Origin: Amanita rubescens
Lineage: Eukaryota > Basidiomycota > Agaricomycetes > Agaricales > Amanitaceae
DNA length: 64,000 bases
NCBI GenBank assembly: GCA_015039365.1
Contig: WION01000262.1
Span: 1-64,000, forward strand
Reading direction: 5' to 3'
Under the pieces are notes generated by a model, which saw only the letters and a program-made list of their open reading frames with translations, ran no database searches and was not told the origin of the DNA. The position numbers and the translations under genes are program-made. The stretch's first letter is position 1; each line of letters starts with the position of its first letter. Below, piece after piece: positions 33,634-43,623 of the stretch.

Positions 33634-35802
33634 TTATGCAGATCTCCAAGCCATCATCTTTTCCACAACATCTTCCATTGCAGGACGCCTCACCGCTTCT
33701 TTCACCCAACATCGCTTGATCAACTTCCACGTCTTATCACTCAAGGGCGGCTTATCCAGTCGAGGCGGACGCTTCCCCCGAGATACAAGCCTCACGATTT
33801 GAATCTCATTCGTACCCTGAAAAGGTATAGTATCGAACTGAACCTATAGATTTACACGTTCAGCATCTAATTCGACCAAAGGACGCACAACGACTGGCGC
33901 ACTCACCTCGTAATAAAGGCAACCAAAGGCATAAACATCCGATTTTTGCGTCCTTGCGGTCAATTGCCCATCATCGTCTGACTCTGAGACATCTTCCTCT
34001 TCATCCCAATTTCCGAGTAGCTCAGGTGCCGCAAAGTTGTAATGCAGCGCTCCAGATTGCGTGACAGTAGCTTCTGAATGTCGAGTTAACCCAAAGTCGG
34101 CGATTTGAGCATGGAAGTGAGAGTCCAAAAGAACGTTGTCCTGATAGTTATGTTAGCATCTAACCAGGCAGGTTGAGGTGGACATACGCCGCGGAGGTCG
34201 CCGTGAACTATGCCTTCCGAATGGATGTATTGGATACCTTCTGCTACTTCTAAAATCTATCAAGATTCAGCTTTGAATATGAGCAGTCGGGGAAAATCCG
34301 CACAAGTCTTTGAATCTCCGATGTCGAATGACCGTGACCAGTCTTCTTTCTCCACTGAGAAAGATTACCGTTCTTCATGTATGGTGACACAAGGAACATA
34401 CGAGATGCTGCTTCATCTTCAAAGATTCCGAGAAATGGTAGGACGCGCTCGTGATTTAGAGATCGCCACATTAACGCTTCTCGACAGAAATCCTATCAAA
34501 AACAGCAATCAGCAATCGGTATCCGTTCAAGATAAGCGAACGACTTGCATCATTATGACGAGTTTTGTATAATTGTTTCAGCGCGACTGCAGCTCCCTTG
34601 AGCTCTCCCTTGAAAACGAACCCAAATCCTCCGCGGCCAATGTAATCATAATCAACCTTGGCGCTAATCCCTTTGACGAACAAAGAGCTTGGTGTGACAG
34701 GCGTTTTTGTTATCATCTTTAGCATCAACCGCCTCGCTCGACGGTTCGCATCCGGTACTTCGGAACATGACAAATGACCATGACATAGCAAATAAAGCAT
34801 AAAATCGAGCAAAAGCTCAGGGTCGGATACACCAGCGAGTTGCAAGGCAGCGTTGACATAGTTCTTCGTCGTCAAGAGTGAGCGTGCAAGGTCGATTGTC
34901 GTTACATTGACGACACAACCGATAGGTGATCCGGGCTTATCAATGTTTAGCGAGAAGTATATACTAGTATTCAGCTTGCTTATATACCTTTTTCTCTCGT
35001 AAGATGGTGAGCAATGATGAAAGCGGAGAAGTGATGGACCTGAGTTGAGGGTCTAGTTGCGCTTGGACCTCTGCATCTGCGTATACCTTCAAAAGTAAGG
35101 TTAAGCTTATATTTTGCATCGCTCGTACTTGATTTACCTTCATATGGATATCTCCCGTCTGTATGCTCTTGTGTACTTTAATTGCTACGGGGGTCGGAGA
35201 TTCAGAGTTGCCCATGCGCCCAATACCAGGTGGACTCAGCGACTCAGCAGCGGGAGCATAGTGTTGGCCATACACATTACCATCTGAATCAGCGTCTTGA
35301 AGAGGGTAAAGGTTTTCAGAGAATCGGACTTGAGCAATGACCCACTTGACAAGCGGACCACAGGCTTTGCTAGCACGCTGAACATTTTCGAAATTGAATG
35401 AAGGCTGACTTAAAAAGTCCTTCTTCATAATCTCGCGTAGCTGTTTCGTCATCTGAGTAGCCGCATCGAAATTCACGATGCGCTGTATGAAACCATCCCG
35501 GCGTATGATAACCTGAACGGAGCGCCAACCATCTAGCCTGTGACCGAGAAGGATGCACACAGATTTCATGGCGAGTTTGACGGCCTCTGGTGGATTAGCC
35601 ATACACCGCACTTCCTGCAGGTGCTGACGTTTGATATTACTAACCGCTGCCTGAGCCTCTAGAACAGCAGCTTCAGCGTACGCAAGATCAGCCATCACGA
35701 CTGAGCGCCGTTGTTCGATATTGTGATCCTGTTCTACCAAAGCTGCTTGTATTTGAATCGTCTTGTCTGATTAGTCTAGCTAATCGGGGAATATACCGTC
35801 AT
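33634..35802 (-). CDS. Chimeric protein: dynein-stalk segment fused to a protein kinase domain
   Basis: The 5' exon (about 35140-35770) encodes a segment characteristic of the dynein heavy-chain stalk: EQRRSVVMADLAYAEAAVLE, SNIKRQHLQEVRCMANPPEA, VKLAMKSVCILLGH, FIQRIVNFDAATQMT and SQPSFNFENVQRASKACGPL. A linker follows, then a kinase domain: glycine loop GRGGFGFVFKG, VALK lysine, MWRSLNHERVLPFLGIF, catalytic loop VHGDLRG/DNVLLD across an intron, DFG in IADFGL, the segment PELLGNWDEEED, SDVYAFGCLYYE, and KRCWVKEAVRRPAMEDVV near the stop at 33634. HGD instead of HRD is common in basidiomycete TKL-like kinases. About eight introns were inferred; all junctions used keep frame. The start at 35802 needs a very short (35-nt) intron; an internal ATG (MADLAY, about 35695) is the alternative. 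The fusion could also be two adjacent genes. Confidence 0.65.
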
Positions 35803-35995
35803 GACGTACCCCTTGAGATACACGTCCAGGGTCAGACTGGGGCCGGTTTATTCCGGTACGATCCTTCAAGAAAGTATGAATAAGTCAATCACACGCAACC
35901 TGTAATAAGGTGGTTTTAGAGGATGATCCTGGTGTCACATGACCTCGTGACCATTTTTCGCCCTTTTTTCCAGCCAGAAGCGTCCCGCAAAGTAG
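35803..35995. other. Upstream of the chimeric kinase gene
   Basis: Short spacer between the chimera and the palindromic element; presumably promoter. Nothing specific recognised. Confidence 0.35.
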
Positions 35996-36282
35996 CTTTT
36001 TGCCCAGACTCCTACCCAGTCTCACGGAGCGGTCTTGACGATGTTATGTAAGACGTTCGCTCCAGGGAGACTGGTACTTAACAATAGTAAACAAATGATT
36101 GAGGCTGCCGAGCTGTCACGCCCCAATCATATTCTCTTTTCTTTTCTCTGGGCTCGTGTACACTCTATATAATCTAGCTTTGAAAATGAAATTGAGAATG
36201 TTGCTGCCTCCATGCCTGTTTAAGCTGAGCTGCCCAGGTGGATTGGTCTATATATGTAACCGGTGGTGCTGTCTTATAATTG

Positions 36283-36366
36283 CCTGTTTGGCTTAGTAGT
36301 TATGATGCTCATTAATTTTTGCCTGGCTGAGGGTTCAAATCCCGGTATGCTCAACCTTTTTACACC
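36283..36366 (+). repeat. tRNA-like (Pol III A/B box) unit, left arm
   Basis: An A-box-like stretch TTGGCTTAGTAGTTATGATG is followed about 45 bp on by a good B box, GGTTCAAATCC, and then TTTTT. The acceptor and T stems do not pair properly, so this is a tRNA-derived, SINE-like relic, not a functional tRNA gene. Confidence 0.5.
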
Positions 36367-36454
36367 TTCAGCTTTAGCCATACTGCATTTTGACTTATAT
36401 CTACGAGAGCATAGCTCACACAGCTCACACAGCAGTCATTTGTGTCGTTAGAAA

Positions 36455-36535
36455 AAGGTGGGTCAAGCTGGAATTGAACCCTCAACCAAACAAAAATATA
36501 TGGTGCCTTAACCGCTCAGCCACACGGTAACTTGA
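36455..36535 (-). repeat. tRNA-like (Pol III A/B box) unit, right arm
   Basis: On the minus strand: a strong A box (TGGCTGAGCGGTTAAGGC), then GGTTGAGGGTTCAATTCC (B box), then a T run. It resembles a Leu/Ser-type tRNA head, but the acceptor stem does not pair (5' TACCGTG versus 3' TTGACCC). It is similar to the left-arm unit and points the other way, adding to the palindromic design. Confidence 0.5.
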
Positions 36536-36825
36536 AGTATTGGTTCATATATATCTGATATAGGACAGCTATGCCTCTCTACCAAGTCCAAGGACCAGGA
36601 AATGCAGGGAAGCAACAACAATATAACTCAGGTGCACGCAGAGAATAAACGACGGCGAGGAAGAATATTTTGATTATTCCTTTCAGTGACATCGTTATGT
36701 CACATCGTGCCGAGCATTTGTTTACTATTGTTAAGTACCAGTCTCCCTGGAGCAAGCGGCTTACATAACATCGTCAAGCCTCAAGCGCCGCTCCGTGAGA
36801 CTGGGTAGGAGTCTGCTTTTTGCCG

Positions 36826-39256
36826 TCCTAAAAGGGGAAAATTAGACAACATGCGTAGCTTGGGGGATATGGTTGTTTGAGTTGCGCGTATCACGCTGAC
36901 ATGTAGATAAGATTTAAATTCTTTACGAATCGAATCATAGTGTTTAAATTTTCTGCCTTGCAGTCTGAAAGTCTGATAGTCCCGTTTCTCGTTCCTCCCT
37001 CCGGCCGTATACGTGTAGCAAGACTCGACTTGCAATGTAACCCCGAACAACCGAAAATTGGGGCCGGATATGACCGTTTGAACATGACTTGCCCAGAGGT
37101 CATCGATTCATTATCATGTAAGGGCGGGCGACAGGAATTGGCATAGATACGGATGCAAGGACGTTGGCCAGAGGTGATTGACGCTTGAACATTATATCTA
37201 CTCGAGTCTGACTTCGTAAACTGTTCGCAGAGTCATGCTTTTATTAACGCGATCCATGCTATTGCTTCCAGGTAAAAACCCCCATTCCCGTCAGGTAATT
37301 AGGGTCTAATAAGATAAAGTGCTTAAGATTATTGCCATATAACATCGCGATGACCGCTTACCAAGCTCGATTCCAACACTTCTGGCAAATGCAATGTAAT
37401 TGAACCGTTGAATGTGCGCCACTTTCCCAAGCTCATCAACCGAGAAGACATCCACCGCTTTTGGTGTCGTAGAAAGCACATAAAGAAACCTAGAGAGAAA
37501 TTCTCCGTGAATCGAAAATACGGATATTGAATGCATGCAGTGACATACCCTTGACCCCCTACTACAACTGTCGCCACGTCCAATGGACCAAAATCATTTC
37601 CGAGTGAAATATACTGAGAATAAGTTAAGTAGGATCAGATGATATAGTATTGAAAACGACTTACATCGATAATGGTTGATTTTAGATTTGTGTCTATGCT
37701 GATGATCGTGATCCGATTTTCGAGAAGATCACTAAGATAATAATTCTGACTTATAGGACTGTATGCAGACCAGCAAGTTGTCAATTGATTTGGAATACTA
37801 TAAGCATAGGATCCGACTCCAATATTGCGCTGGTCGCCGCGGTTCGAATTTCCCGAGATATTGAAAAATACGTCGAATCCCATTGCAGGGTCAGCTGCCA
37901 ATAGGGCGTTCCCGCCTGGAATTATCGTAACCGAATATGGGTAATTTGCGCCTGCTGGTAAAGCGACCCGGTTGAAATTTTGAGAAAGAGTGAAGTTTTC
38001 ATAAACGTCCCAGGCCGCAAGATAGCCCGCGTGAGTTGTCGCATTGATGCCTTTGACAGTGACGATCAACAGTTGTTCGTCCTCGGAGAAGATGATCTGG
38101 CCAGCGCTTCCTAAAAACGGACCGCTGACCGGCGACGTTTGGTTCAAATGCAAGTACCTCGTGGCGTTTGGAATAGGCGTCAAGCCCTTAGCCTTGTCAG
38201 CGTTGTAGCAACTGAGAAGGGTCAGATTCTATTTGCAACGATCAAAGGGTAAAAGATGCAACCTACCTAATGCCATTGAGGGAACCAGTGTTCAAAGCGC
38301 AAAGTACATCACCCGCCTTATTGAACGCAACCGAGACTGGAAATTCTCCTCTACTCCAGACTGGCGTACCAAGCGGCGCGAGCAAAGATGGATCGTTTTC
38401 AGAGATGCTGAAAACTGAAATAGTATCAGAGCCCGGCTGGCGAGTTATCAACAATCATCACGCAGGCACGACCCAGTGGATCCTTACATTCGCAACCGCC
38501 AATATACCAAGAGGAGATGTCTCGATGACCCCTTGGCTAAAGAGTGGATCTGCGCCGGGTACATCTAGATTATGACCACCAAAGCCACCGGTAGAGATGG
38601 CTCGTTGCGTGAACTGTATCCAGGATCTTGAATATCACTCGTGGAGTCGGACGAAAGTCTGCGTACCAGTTTCCCGTCCGGTCCAAATGCAGATGATACG
38701 ATATAATTACCACTAGGTTCATTCGTAATAACTGTAACACATAATATTAATGCTGCTGTAGTCTGATGAGGTCAAGGACATACAATATGTGGCACCAATG
38801 GCGTTCCCTGTGCTAGTCGAGTTTGGTGAACGAACGGCCATAGCATTGGAAGGTATCGCAACACCGAGAAGACATAAGACTAGAAGTGACCTCATTGTCA
38901 ATGTGCGATTGAAAGAATGGACAAGTTTTTAAACGTTTTTAAAGCTTCTCTCCAAACTCGTGCACTCACTCAGCGCCTTTGATCTTGAACTATCCCTGCG
39001 GAAAATAGCGAGTACCTGGTACATCGAAGCATGTCCTAATACGCGGCGCAGGGCTACGTCGACTTGAGTATGTCGAGTTGGGGACCGGGGAAATTAGGGC
39101 AATGAAAAAAAATTGCCAGGGCTTTTGGAGGGGTGATGTTGTGTTCACACAGGTGCAAGTGGTATGAGTTCTCATTACCAGAGCAACCCTATTCCTGTAA
39201 GTCATCGATTAATCAGTCATGTACTTGCGGGGCAATGGCGTTCACACCTGCAGCTA
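36826..39256. repeat. Segmental duplication, copy B
   Basis: Near-identical to 25836-28270. The first 55 bp are the 3' end of a FunK1 coding sequence (ends GDMVV, stop near 36880) without the rest of that gene, followed by FunK1 3' flank and the lactonase-like gene. The left edge touches the right target-site duplication of the palindromic element. Confidence 0.85.
37306..38895 (-). CDS. Secreted lactonase-like beta-propeller protein, copy B (C-terminal frameshift)
   Basis: Copy of the gene at 26278-27912 with the same signal peptide, exon layout and sequence. Differences seen include LFNISG to FFNISG, DTLEN to DLLEN, VSGPVLGGAG to VSGPFLGSAG, and SRSVGIQ to ARSVGIE. One G is missing in the last exon (ATGACC here versus ATGGACC in copy A, near 37352). 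After LGKRS the frame shifts and ends SRCYMAIILSTLSY at 37306, losing the GMGVFTWKQ terminus. The final strand of the propeller is therefore altered, so this copy may be damaged. Everything upstream is open. Confidence 0.65.
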
Positions 39257-39360
39257 CCAGTGTCGTACGGGTCAGCCTGACCCAGGGTCGGAAAGGTCGC
39301 GTCACAAGGGTCGCGTCGAGTGACGTGACTAAGTCAAGGGTCAGATCTAGTCACGATCGA
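39257..39360. other. GGGTC-rich spacer at the edge of duplication B
   Basis: Starts CAGTGTCGTACGGGTCAGCC and is full of GGGTC/GACCC words. It replaces about 2.7 kb present after copy A. It resembles the end of the hAT element at 43.6 kb (CAGTGTTGCGACTGACCC) and may be a short MITE remnant. Confidence 0.35.
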
Positions 39361-40470
39361 GTAGTACACATTCTGGACAAGCCCATTGAAGATTTGTCAG
39401 ATGTTCGCTGGATGGTGAACGGCCCCACACAGAGTTCAATCACTTGTGGATCCGATTCTGACTCGGACATCGTACTCAATCGCGAAGAGGCTTCGGTATC
39501 TCGACGAATCATCCACATGGCAGGCCATCCACTCGTACTTTTCAACCATCTGAAAGAGCTACTCCGGGTTATCCGCGATGTTGTCACAGGTAAGTAATCA
39601 GCTTCGGATTCTCTGAACTTGTCTCGTAAGCAGACAAGCGCTTATAATATGATATTACGCAGATTGCGTGCTTCATCGTGACATCTCTATGGATAACGTC
39701 ATAATTATACCTGGGACCCGGGAGGCAATAGGGTGGCTCGTTGATTTGGATCACGCAGAAGCAATACTAAAGAACTTGCAAGACTTCTAACGTCAGCCTG
39801 GATCTCTGATAAAAGCCGGTAAATGTATAGCCGAGACGCGGCTCGTCAAGCTTCAGCTTCGGATATTCCGCACGAAGTGGCAGCCCAGGCTAGCCAAGTA
39901 CGTGAAAGATTCTCTTCTCGATGATGGCTGATGAATTTGCAGAGAAATGCCTGAAATACTTCCATAAGATGAGAAAATTTGATGCTGCCATTTTGAACTC
40001 ACTGATATGGCGGCACCAGGTAAGCCTCGATTGACGCGATGTTATTATCCATTTCCAGGTGAAAATTTCACCTGATTCTTCTGAGCATCGGCCCAATAGT
40101 TCGTCTCTTCTCCGCTTATGCACGGCTTGCTTACTTGAATTCCCCCAGAGGTCTCCGGCTTTCGTCAGCGTTGAGGTACTTAAGGAAGGGCCACGCTATC
40201 GAGTCGCTTTTTTGGGTTGTGAAGTAACATGCTCCGCAAGGCACCATTGGCGAAAAAAAAAAAAAGTATGAACTACGAGAGTTTTGGTTAGCCATCTCGT
40301 TCCAGATGGTTGTCGAAAGACTTGTGCGTGCAAAAGAAATGATGAATCAATGAACGAAGATATTTTCCACTCGTGTCTTGAACCTATTCTTATAACCATC
40401 GCAGCAAGTTTGAGTATCGGACTATCCACGATCAGTTGTTGATATCCTCAATGCTGGTATCAAGAAACTG
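39361..40470 (+). pseudogene. FunK1-P2: degenerate chimeric FunK1 pseudogene
   Basis: Opens with VHILDKPIEDLSD (C-terminal FunK1 helix) and runs directly into SRRIIHMAGHPLVLFNHLKE and LLRVIRDVVTG, the middle of another FunK1. After an intron come VLHRDISMDNVIIIPG and WLVDLDHAEAI, so a recognisable catalytic loop survives. Later remnants include ALTDMAAPG-like, FVSVEVLKEGP, ESLFWV (at about 40200) and YRTIHDQLL. Large deletions, stops and an A13 run at about 40253 break it. It resembles FunK1-P1 at its first 230 bp and sits immediately upstream of the BiP pseudogene, as FunK1-6 does upstream of BiP. Confidence 0.75.
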
Positions 40471-40604
40471 TCTGGATCCGAATTTGCGGGAATCGGGATT
40501 ATTTATAAAGTGCATTAGTATACATTTAGCCCCAAGTATTACTGTCAGGCGAATCTAAGCCCAGTCGCACACGGTACTCATATATCTTCATCCACTGCTA
40601 AGAG

Positions 40605-41745
40605 CTAAGGAAGATTGTCGAACCTGACACTTGATTCAATGGGCAAATCCCTCATCATCCAATCAAATCCAAAGTATAAAGATATTGTAATTTGATTAAC
40701 ACGGTTGCCAGAGTGGAAAAAATTCCGCCTACAGACCCTATGCATCAGGCGTGATAAGTGAATCAGAATCCCATCCTTCTTTTTTACTCTACAGTTCACC
40801 ATGCCTGCGCAAGATATCATCGTCTCACGTCATCACTCGAAGAGCGGGGTGCGTCGGAAGAGTAAAGCTTGCTGTTGACGTGGTTGACGACACCCTGGAC
40901 TTCTGAAGGGACGCTAGCAATTGGCAAATAAACTTCTCAAGGTCTTCAGTGCTAGCATTAGGGCCGTTCTCGTTGATCTACTCTGTGGTATCCTTGATGG
41001 TGCTTCCCGTTTTCTCACTTTTTCCACCGAGACGATCTTGGTTGCCAAGTTGGGCCTTGAGAGCGTTGAGGGCCTCGATAGGCTTGCGTTGAGCGTCATC
41101 TTCCGCTGCGAATCTCTGGGCCGCACCCGCTCAATTTCTTGGCCCGGACATGCCTTCTCGGCCTGATGGTAATACTCTCGGATTTACCGCTGCAAATATA
41201 GACGATGAAGCAATTGTACGCTCGTTCCCTTGTCGGAGACAGAGCCTTTCAAGATAGTATCATTAGCGTCGGCTTCAAACCTGACTTCGATTTGAGGAAC
41301 ACCGCGAGAAGTAGGAGGAATACCGGTGAGTTCGGTTGGTGACATCTGTGCCTGTCATCTTGTAGCCTTTGATCAAGTGATCCATTGCACGGTTGTCGAA
41401 AGCTTCACCGCCAGGGTGAGTGTCAGGGAAACATCGAAGGTATCACCACCGAGATCGTAGACAATGATCTGGGACTCACCCTTCTTCTTGATAAGATAGC
41501 AGCGACTCCGGTACTAGGCTCGTTGATGATTGGGGGGACATTGAGACTGACGATCGTTCCGGCCGCATCTATTGTTGCCTGGCGCTGAGCGTCCAATCAG
41601 CCGCTTCGCGTCAAAGGTCGTGTTCTCAGGGTCGGAATTCTTCGCGCTGTCACCGACACTAGGGAGCGGGATCAGTGAAAACGGCGACGTTTCGACAAAT
41701 CAACTTACAGTTGTTCCTCGTCGGTGAAGCCGACCTAGTGACGAT
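40605..41745 (-). pseudogene. BiP (HSP70) pseudogene
   Basis: Minus-strand copy of the BiP gene at 52.6 kb with retained intron DNA. Recognisable blocks, read along the + strand: the 3' flank (similar to 52440-52585), the acidic C-terminus (CAAGATATCATC), the ALNSLSSF/KLSEEDKK region, the intron after [19 protein letters not shown], then a jump of about 650 bp to [23 protein letters not shown], another jump of about 330 bp to KRLIG, and DSAKNAF. Frames are broken by many indels. HDEL is not preserved. Because an intron is kept, it came from DNA duplication, not retroposition. Confidence 0.88.
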
Positions 41746-41988
41746 GAATATTGTTGATTCATCGCTTATTCAGTCGTGTGTGCAGGCAGTACTAGAGGAT
41801 GCGGACGACGGTGCGCGACTGGCAGCCTGGGAATTTGATGCGCCTCGTGGCCGTCCAGCGTCACAGGCGTAGCACTTGTTAGAATCAATGCGCCAATGCG
41901 CCCGTCTCAGCAGCTTACGCGACGGTCTATTTTCCCACTCTGAATAGCAGCGCTCTCCCACCAGACGCCCAGGATCGATAGATAAACC

Positions 41989-42303
41989 TCAGAAAGCAAA
42001 AACGACGTTTGCAACGAACCCTATTAAGTCAAAACGAGCCCGATTGCGCCAACAAATAGGTACTTGTGCTAGCAGGTATACGCCGCCGATCCCAATGATC
42101 AAAACCGCCAGCAATAGATTGTGCCCATAGTAGAAAGCCCGTTCCGGAAATAGGCAAACGAGCGCAACAGCAATGACAATCTCAACAGCAACAATCCTCG
42201 AATGGTCAATATCATTCTCTTTACACCCACTTCTGTGCCCTCTCGTCACTGGATAACAAGAATGGCAGCCATCGTACCTTTTGGTCGCCCGCGCGTTTCT
42301 CAA
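41989..42303 (-). CDS. Hypothetical small membrane-type open frame
   Basis: Not recognised. The minus-strand frame encodes about 104 residues with two or three hydrophobic stretches (VEIVIAVALVCLF, LLLAVLIIGIGGVYLLA, FDLIGFVANVVFAF) separated by basic residues. It could be an exon of a small membrane protein or chance AT-poor sequence. There is no homologue in the window and no supporting promoter. Confidence 0.25.
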   Translation of the reverse strand: MRNARATKRYDGCHSCYPVTRGHRSGCKENDIDHSRIVAVEIVIAVALVCLFPERAFYYGHNLLLAVLIIGIGGVYLLAQVPICWRNRARFDLIGFVANVVFAF

Positions 42304-42456
42304 TCCGACAATAACCGCAGTTGCCAGGCGCTATGTCTGATTCAACGTTCATGCCTGCACCTACACCGCTCCGATTCAACCTCTACACATATTGATTCTT
42401 ACTTTCCACAACACCTTCTCCACCGAGTTATTTGAACAGCCAGAGTACAAACGAAC

Positions 42457-43007
42457 ATGAAACTAGTCAACCCATCGTTCCTGCTAACGCTTGGGATTGC
42501 ATTAAGTGATTTAGTTTCTATACAGCCACTGCGCATGGCTGACTCGCTTTGTAGCTCTAGTAGAAGCCGTTCCCTTGCGCCTCCTTGTGACGAACAACCC
42601 GGAGTTGGCAAAAGATCTGCGCTTCGACCATGCAATTCCAAATGTTAACGCGAACGATGATATCGCTGTTCCGCCTCCCCCTACTAGCTGGCCCAGAAGA
42701 ACCGCAACTCGAAGCTCAGCACGTCTGCGCTCCATGCATCATGCATAAGATGCGCGACAAGGCGATTGCAATTTCCAATGCATTTAGAACGTCCCTAGGC
42801 CTTCCTTTGATCGAAGCGCCCAACCTAGATTTCCCCAAGGAACATCACGACGACCCCATGTTCCGAATTCTCCCTTTCATTGGTACTCCGCCCGCTTTCA
42901 TCAAAAATCAAGGGAACGGTGCGCTTACGGGCATCACAGGGGAGGAGAGGCTGTCCGTATCGTTGGCCCTGTCAGCCGCCTCATCTCCCCTATCACAAGC
43001 ACGGTAG
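42457..43007 (+). CDS. Candidate small secreted-type protein, gene model uncertain
   Basis: The ATG at 42457 gives MKLVNPSFLLTLGIALSDLV, a plausible signal peptide. An intron near 42520-42700 would be needed to connect to the downstream frame EAQHVCAPCIMHKMRDKAIA, ISNAFRTSLGLPLIEA, FPKEHHDDPMFRILPFIGTP. This pattern (signal peptide, a CAPC motif, a HDDPMFRILPF strand) resembles small agaricomycete hypothetical proteins, but no function is known to me. The usual C-terminal membrane segment is not visible, and the 3' end is uncertain (stop at 43010 or, in another frame, about 43049). It may be truncated. Confidence 0.35.
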
Positions 43008-43224
43008 ATGGTCAAGACTCAATCAGACCGGGCGCCGCACCAGAGAGCCTATAACCAACACAGTCGACTACGCGCCAAATCCAACTTGAACCCTACTACA
43101 TGACTCGCTGCCGCACTGTTCTTACTTTCACTTTTACTTTCGTCTTGCCTTGAATTAACTTTTAATTACCTTTTCGCCCTTGTGTACATTTTTTACTTTT
43201 GTGTTGCTTTTCGATGTACGGCCT

Positions 43225-43310
43225 GTATACCAGTACAAGGCAACTTAAGGCACGTAAGGCACAAAAGTAACTACGTAAGGTACAAAAGTGACAAAAGTAA
43301 TCGAAAGTGT
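43225..43310 (+). repeat. Imperfect short tandem repeat (CGTAAGG-ACAAAAGTA type)
   Basis: The words AAGGCAC/AAGGTAC and ACAAAAGTAA/GTGACAAAAG recur three to four times between 43225 and 43310. Read on the minus strand it encodes a repeated 'VTFVPYV' at the end of the fragment below. Confidence 0.5.
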
Positions 43311-43613
43311 GTCAAAAGGAAAAACATGTTTTCCTGATGCGGTTGAATTGTGGGGATTCCCGGTGACTTGGATCACTTTGCCGATGATTGGAATAGTGAT
43401 GGATGGAATGAAGATGAACCAATGAGCACGAGCATTCTCGAAGCATGTGTAACCAAGGAAGAGTTCACGCCGCATGCTTGAAATGGCGATGGGCAGAGCA
43501 CTTGCATTTGTCGCATTCAAGTTTGCGGCTGTGGAGTCGCTATCGGCTAGTACTGCACCTTGTAATATGAGCGTCTCAATCAGTAATCTCTGAAAAGGAG
43601 AGAGATGGGTCAC
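43245..43613 (-). pseudogene. Fragment of an unknown protein ending at the hAT element
   Basis: Minus-strand frame of about 122 residues containing YTCFENARAHWFIFIPSITI and GKVIQVTGNPHNS, which reads like a real protein fragment (a tryptophan-containing strand followed by a GKxIQVTGNP turn). I do not recognise the family with confidence. It ends in repetitive VTFVPYV and has no clear start, so it is probably a remnant. Confidence 0.3.
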
Positions 43614-43623
43614 GTACGAGCTC

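Larger units (their letters stand above)
35996..36824. mobile_element. Palindrome-like MITE with ~90-bp inverted termini and 9-bp target duplication
   Basis: The element runs 36005-36815 (811 bp). Its ends are long inverted repeats: CAGACTCCTACCCAGTCTCA onward to AACAATAGTAAACAAATG on the left (36005-36096) and the same read backwards on the right (36722-36815), with one small insertion (about 9 nt) on the right. It is flanked by CTTTTTGCC at 35996-36004 and 36816-36824. Long termini and a 9-bp duplication fit a Mutator-like (MULE) non-autonomous element; hAT (8 bp) is the alternative. No transposase. Two tRNA-like units lie inside, in opposite orientation. Confidence 0.82.

Noticed and set aside
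33512..33802. + strand open frame of 96 codons
   Set aside because: Antisense to the last exon of the kinase chimera (KRCWVKEAVRRPAMEDVV region).
36283..36535. Functional tRNA genes in the palindromic element
   Set aside because: A and B boxes and T runs are present, but acceptor and T stems do not pair in either unit, so they are treated as tRNA-derived relics.
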